Below are positions 60,385 to 64,000 of a DNA stretch of 64,000 nt, piece by piece; position 1 is the first letter of the stretch, and every line of letters begins with the position of its first letter. The notes below the pieces were generated by a model that saw only the letters and a program-made list of their open reading frames with translations, had not been told where the DNA came from and ran no database searches. The stretch is from Hyphomicrobiales bacterium (GTDB lineage: Bacteria; Pseudomonadota; Alphaproteobacteria; Rhizobiales; Rhizobiaceae): positions 48,587-112,586 of the forward strand of contig UBTA01000017.1 of the NCBI GenBank assembly GCA_900468065.1, in the 5' to 3' direction. The position numbers and the translations under genes were made by a program.

Positions 60385-60852
60385 ATGGATTTGGTGCCAA
60401 TCGAGGGCGACGAGAAAGTTGTACGGCATAGTGCTGATGACAGTCATCAGCACTATGCGCAAGGTAATGCAGAGCGTGCTCGATCGGGTCCGCGTCGCGT
60501 CGAGGTTATCATCGGCGAAGAGCGCCGGCGTCGATGGAGCCCCGAGGATAAGGCGACGATTACGGCGGCGAGTTTTGTGCCTGGTGCCAATATCTCTGCG
60601 GTCGCACGTCAATACGGCGTCAGCCAAGGCTTGTTACACTACTGGCGCCGCTGCGCCCGCGAGTGCGCATCGGATGGGCAGGAGATGCGTTTCGTCCCGG
60701 TGGTAAAGATTGAAGACAAGCGGCTCCAACCTTCTCTCGATACGAAGCTGACTGTGCGCATTGAGATTAACGGCGCTTGTGTCGTTATCGAAGGCGGCGT
60801 TGACGAGCAGGCGCTGCGGACGGTGTTCAGTGCGCTGCGAGGGTTGGCTTGA
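60385..60852 (+). CDS. tnpA: IS66-family TnpA (element B)
   Basis: The protein has 155 residues from the ATG at 60385 (MDLVPIEGDEKV). The HTH region RRRRWSPEDKATITAASFVP, GANISAVARQYGVSQGLLHY and W-R-R is typical of IS66 OrfA, followed by the C-terminal R-F-V-P-V-V strand and L-R-T-V-F-S-A-L-R. Its TGA overlaps a TTG start of tnpB. A 33-bp perfect dyad lies inside the 5' coding part (60426-60458). Confidence 0.88.
   Translation: MDLVPIEGDEKVVRHSADDSHQHYAQGNAERARSGPRRVEVIIGEERRRRWSPEDKATITAASFVPGANISAVARQYGVSQGLLHYWRRCARECASDGQEMRFVPVVKIEDKRLQPSLDTKLTVRIEINGACVVIEGGVDEQALRTVFSALRGLA
60426..60458. repeat. 33-bp perfect palindrome within tnpA
   Basis: Arms GCATAGTGCTGATGAC and GTCATCAGCACTATGC are exact inverse complements with a single A between (60442). 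In the mRNA this gives a 16-bp hairpin 41 bases after the start codon, able to hinder translation. Confidence 0.8.
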
Positions 60853-61247
60853 TCTCGCTTGGATCGGATTTGCGGATCCTGATTGCTTCAAAGCCGGTGG
60901 ATTTTAGGAAACGCATCAACGGTCTGGCAGCACTGGTGTCGACAACGCTTGGCGCGACCCCCTATTCGGGTGACGTCTATATCTTCCGCAGTAAGCGCAA
61001 CGATCGTTTGAAGATGGTGGTTTGGGACGGCAGCGGCATGGTGCTGGTGACCCAGGTTTTAGAAGATCGCCACTTTACCTGGCCCGCCGTTCGCGACGGG
61101 GCGGTTCACCTTGGCGCGAGCGAATTGGCGCTTTTGCTCGATGGTCTGGACTGGACTGGACTGGACTGGACCAAGGTAGAGAAAAAGCCCGTGAAACGCC
61201 CCACAAAAATAGCGCAATCCTGTTGTAATCTATCGACAATTCTGTAA
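60849..61247 (+). CDS. tnpB: IS66-family TnpB (element B)
   Basis: The protein has 132 residues from a TTG at 60849 that overlaps the tnpA stop (TTGA). Family sequence: SDLRILIASKPVDFRKRING, D-V-Y-I-F-R-S-K-R-N-D-R-L-K, MVVWDGSGMVLVTQVLEDRH and LALLLDGLDWTG. Five tandem CTGGA units at 61146-61170 add five residues (LDWTG repeated) compared with the usual L-D-G-L-D-W-x-K-V ending, pointing to replication slippage that kept the frame. Confidence 0.88.
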   Translation: MISLGSDLRILIASKPVDFRKRINGLAALVSTTLGATPYSGDVYIFRSKRNDRLKMVVWDGSGMVLVTQVLEDRHFTWPAVRDGAVHLGASELALLLDGLDWTGLDWTKVEKKPVKRPTKIAQSCCNLSTIL

Positions 61248-61266
61248 ACTTTGGCTAGCGTTGATC

Positions 61267-62844
61267 ATGCTCAACCGTGGCCAACACCTGCCTCGGGACC
61301 CTGACATTCTGGTCGGCATGGTCCTGGAAAGAGCCGCTGAAATCGAGCGTCTGCAGAACCTGTTGAAAGCGGCCAACGCACAGCCTTACAGGCAGAAATC
61401 CGAAAAGTCGTTGACTGTTCTCGATGGGCAGGCCCGCCTCGACCTTGGGGACGCCGAGCTGGCTATTGAGGCTGGTTGGTCCAGCGACAAGCCAGAACAC
61501 GCCAAGTCACCGCGCAATGCAAGCGCCCCATCTGAACCGCGTCGCAACCTCGGTGCGCTGCCTGAACATCTTGAACGCGTCGTTGAGGTCATTGAGCCAT
61601 CATCCTTGAACTGTGCCTGCTGCCAAGGGAAACTTCATCGCATTGGAGAAGACGAGAGCGAGACGCTGGCGTCACGGCCGGCGACACTCTAGGTTCTACG
61701 TACCGTGCGTCCGAAATACGCCTGCCGGCCTGTGAAGCTGGCATTGTTCAAGCGAAAGCAAAGCCACGTTTGTTCGACGGCGGCCTGGCGACGACTTCCA
61801 TGATCAGCAATGTCGTGGTTTGGCGATATGCCTGGTACCTGCCGCTCCACCGTCAGGTCCAGATGCTGAAGGGCAAGGGGTTCGTTTAGACACGTCAACC
61901 CTTTGTGGCTGGGTGAAACGGTCAGCTTGGTGGCTCAAATCGCTCTACGACAAGCTCTTGGCCTATATCCATAGCCATTTTGGATGAAACCCGAATGCCG
62001 GTCCTCAAAAAAAGGTCGAAAACGAACGAAAACCTGTCAGTTCTGGGCCCATGCGGTGGACGATCGTCCGTGGAACGGCCCGGCATATCCGGCGGTGGCC
62101 TATGTCTTTGCGCAAGGTCGTGGCAAGGCGGAAATCCAGTCGCAACTGGTGAGCTATCATGGGTTTTTGCAAGTCGATGCTTATAAGGCTTACAAAAGCC
62201 TGACCCGACCTGGCCGTAAGACTGGAACGATTGCTCTTGCCTATTGTCTGGCCCATGCGCGTCGCAAGTTCGTCGATGTTTACAAGAAATACAAATCAGA
62301 ATTGGCAAAAACGGTGATCGAGCGCCTGGCCGAAATCTATGCGATCGAAGCCAAAATCCGCGGCACGAGTGCCGAGCATCGCCTCTCTGTTCGTCAGGAA
62401 AAAACCAGGGGCTTGATGGCGGATCTCAAGGCGCTTCTGATGGATGCCATCAAGGATATATCCGCCAAAGACCCGGTCGCATCCGCAATCAAGTACACCC
62501 TTGGGCTCTGGTCTGGCCTAACCCTATTCCTGGATGACGGCAGGCTTGAGGTCGATTCCAATACTGTGGAGCGCAATATGCGGAGCATTGCGCTTGGGCG
62601 CGTCAACAGTCTATTCGCCGGCAGTGATGGCGGTGCCGAATCTTGGGCCATTCTCGGATCCTTGCTGACGACAGCCAAGTTGAACGGCCTCGATCCCTAT
62701 ACCTGGCTCAACGACGTGCTTGAACGCATCGACGTGCTTGAACGCATCGTGTCGGGCGAGATAAAGTCGACTTCCTTGGAGCGTTGCCTGCCTTGGCATT
62801 GGAAACAAGAACGTGCCGATATGAATATGGCGGTAGCAGCGTGA
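61267..62844 (+). pseudogene. tnpC: IS66 transposase tnpC, decayed (element B)
   Basis: The N-terminal part (61267-61689) has the coiled coil (MVLERAAEIERLQNLLKAAN) and C-A-C-C-Q-G-K-L-H. It ends in an in-frame TAG at 61690-61692. The middle is readable only by changing frame near 61731 (A-G-I-V-Q-A-K-A-K-P-R-L-F-D-G-G-L-A-T-T), near 61888 (L-D-T-S-T-L-C-G-W-V-K-R-S-A-W-W) and again near 61980. The C-terminal part is intact (61984-62844: F-W-A-H-A-V-D-D-R-P-W, LAYCLAHARRKFVDVYKKYK, VERNMRSIALGRVNSLFAGS). An 18-bp tandem duplication (62713-62730 and 62731-62748) repeats D-V-L-E-R-I. The transposase is certainly inactive. Confidence 0.85.
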
Positions 62845-63443
62845 AGCGACCCAAGCGTGCGAAACTTCTGACCCTCGAGCAGCTGGAAGCCTGGTTCGAC
62901 AAGGCTGAGCCAGCGCCGCCTTGTGGCGGCGCCTCGATGATGAACGGCTTCCTGACCGGTTTGGCGGCTGGTCCAGTCTTCCTGTTGCCAAATGACTGGA
63001 TGTTCCATGTCATCGGCGATCACGAGAAGAGAGCGTTCATTGGCAACAAGATCCAGGCGGTGATCGATACGATCGTCGATCATTACAACCTCATAGCCCA
63101 CCAGCTAACGACGCCCCACCGATATGCTCCGATGTTGATGCGCACTGCCGAGGAAGAAGTGCTTGTGGGCGATTGGGCTGACGGGTTCTTTGGGGCCATC
63201 AGCTTAAACTTTGAAGAATGGGCCCCCCTGTTCGCTCAAAAGCAGACCGGCGAACCACTCATGAGTATTATCATTCAATGCACGAAGCCCGATCTGATCG
63301 AAATGATCGCGACGGCGTTTCCAAAGCCGCCTCAGACCATTCTTAAAGACGCCTGGCGTACGATTCCCTTCGCGGTCGAGAGCATCTACGCGCACTGCAA
63401 GCCGATGCGCTTTAATCCAGGCGCGCCCGCAAACGACGCTTAG
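62841..63443 (+). CDS. UPF0149/YecA-like passenger protein of IS66 element B
   Basis: The protein has 200 residues from the GTG at 62841, which overlaps the tnpC stop (GTGA). The UPF0149 pattern is visible: L-T-L-E-Q-L-E-A-W-F-D, MMNGFLTGLAAGPVFLLPND, W-M-F-H, and DWADGFFGAISLNFEEWAPL. YecA-type proteins are small helical proteins of unclear function; many carry a C-terminal SEC-C zinc motif, which is absent here. It lies inside the inferred ends of the element and is coupled to tnpC, so it travels with the IS as a passenger. Unlike tnpC it is undamaged. Confidence 0.8.
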   Translation: MKRPKRAKLLTLEQLEAWFDKAEPAPPCGGASMMNGFLTGLAAGPVFLLPNDWMFHVIGDHEKRAFIGNKIQAVIDTIVDHYNLIAHQLTTPHRYAPMLMRTAEEEVLVGDWADGFFGAISLNFEEWAPLFAQKQTGEPLMSIIIQCTKPDLIEMIATAFPKPPQTILKDAWRTIPFAVESIYAHCKPMRFNPGAPANDA

Positions 63444-63556
63444 TCCGGATTAGCCAACGGCGCTTCCTATGTTGCCTTTGGCGTCAGACGACCACACGGC
63501 GTAGCGATCCCATTAAACGCCAAGGCAAATTGCCGTGGGGCGCTCGCAACGGATAC

Positions 63557-63938
63557 ATTCTGCCGAGCGGATCAGTGCTTTCAAGACGTCAGGCGCAATG
63601 TTGGCCTCCACCTTCAACGTACGGCCGCCCTTGCAGCCGATCTCGATCCGCATGGGACGTGCCGCCCGCTTTGCTGCAGGTTTGTCCGTCGGAGCAGGTT
63701 GCTCTGCTTCGTCGCTCGTTCCCGTGGCGATCAGTGCGACCGGCAGAAAAGAAACCACCGGCTCCGCCGCGAACTTCCGCCGCCACGTATAAATCTGCTG
63801 GGGTTTGATATCGTGCCGACGCGCTACGTCGGCAATCCTGGCATCCGGGTCGGACGCCTCTTGCAGCATCGAAAGCTTCTCGTCGTCGGACCAATCACGC
63901 CGACGCTCGACGCCCGTCAAAATCTCCATGCGGCCCAT
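63557..63938 (-). pseudogene. tnpA: IS66 tnpA of element A, truncated by element B
   Basis: The frame starts at the ATG at 63938 (AGGGTG upstream) with the HTH RRRDWSDDEKLSMLQEASDP, ARIADVARRHDIKPQQIYTW and R-R-K, then the C-terminal M-R-I-E-I-G-C-K-G-G-R-T-L-K-V-E-A and V-L-K-A-L-I-R-S-A. At 63556 it meets the end of element B; reading continues into foreign sequence to a stop at 63513. The lost tail (V-E-E-A-stop) remains at 60286-60301 directly before tnpB. Bases 63939-64000 are the upstream end of element A. Confidence 0.8.
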
Positions 63939-64000
63939 AGTTCACCCTGATGACGTCTCTAATGACGGAATTAGTGACGTAACTGCAGAATCCGATGAAG

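Larger units (their letters stand above)
60302..63556 (+). mobile_element. IS66-family element B (plus strand) nested in tnpA of element A
   Basis: The left end is GTAAGCATTGCGAACACCCC (60302-60321); the right end, read inward, is GTATCCGTTGCGAGCGCCCC (63556-63537), matching at 15 of 20 positions. Genes are tnpA, tnpB, decayed tnpC and a UPF0149 gene, all on the plus strand. The adjoining 8-mers (60294-60301 and 63557-63564) match at only 5 of 8 positions when read in the same direction, so a target duplication is eroded or absent. The ends are my inference from terminus similarity. Confidence 0.7.
58293..64000 (-). mobile_element. IS66-family element A (minus strand), interrupted, runs off the window
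   Basis: The left terminus is GTAAGCGTCCGGTCAGGCC at 58293-58311, a typical IS66 end directly beyond tnpC. Genes in order on the minus strand are tnpA (63938, split), tnpB (60289-59942) and tnpC (59881-58305). The other end (expected ...CGCTTAC) is not reached before base 64000. Element B (60302-63556) sits inside its tnpA. Its insertion lies ~320 bp upstream of the first kdp ORF. Confidence 0.8.

Noticed and set aside
60286..60627. 113-codon minus-strand gene upstream of tnpB
   Set aside because: Only the last codons (V-E-E-A-stop) belong to tnpA of element A. The rest is the antisense of the left end and tnpA of element B.

Overview
The window looks like a chromosome segment of an alphaproteobacterium of the Rhizobiaceae (Rhizobium/Agrobacterium group). 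Pointers are the GC-rich core genes, rhizobial-style small stress proteins, an amino-sugar ABC transporter cassette, a mosaic palindromic intergenic repeat and IS66-type insertion sequences. No rRNA, tRNA or CRISPR array was seen. The assignment comes from reading protein families, not from database searches.

Region 1 (1 to about 13.6 kb) is part of a prophage or phage-like island. On the minus strand, in transcription order, it carries a lambda-O-like replication initiator with four iterons inside its own gene, an XRE regulator fused to a GrlR-like domain, small unknown proteins, an HK97-type prohead protease, two small proteins that resemble SpoVG, a tail-fibre-like protein, and a probable Panacea toxin-antitoxin operon at the left edge. 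No integrase, terminase, portal or capsid gene is visible, so the element is defective, satellite-like, or continues left of base 1. Against this minus-strand layout sits a plus-strand cargo block (7.3 to 11.2 kb): a coiled-coil two-TM membrane protein, a small helical protein, two unknown proteins and a lipoprotein. It is the best candidate here for an undescribed (perhaps defence) system.

Region 2 (14 to 28 kb) is core-like: small stress proteins (one frameshifted), an entericidin-like lipoprotein, a cold-shock protein with a long leader, an LPG-synthase-type membrane protein, an M20 peptidase, MarR, a LysR divergent from pirin and two isochorismatase-type hydrolases, DNA polymerase I and a 2-oxoglutarate/Fe(II) oxygenase.

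Region 3 (28 to 33 kb) is an RND multidrug efflux pair (membrane fusion protein plus pump) with a TetR gene beyond the operon terminator and a TetR-like operator over a perfect -10 box.

Region 4 (33 to 47 kb) is an amino-sugar and peptidoglycan-sugar locus. MurQ, a binding protein, two permeases, an oxidoreductase and an ATPase lie on the minus strand. A BadF-type kinase, GntR, SIS-domain deaminase and NagA lie on the plus strand. CutC, a ROK kinase and an amidase follow. Together they read as a PTS-independent route: import, phosphorylation, lactyl-ether cleavage, deacetylation and deamination.

Region 5 (47 to 58 kb) has a YheO/DauR-type regulator overlapping an aminotransferase gene, with a perfect 24-bp palindrome upstream, then a full kdp potassium-pump operon (kdpF, A, B, C, D, E) with two extra very small membrane-protein genes.

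Region 6 (58 to 64 kb) is an IS66-family element on the minus strand, inserted just upstream of kdp, whose tnpA is split by a second, opposite IS66-family element carrying a UPF0149/YecA-like passenger gene. Both tnpC transposase genes are decayed.
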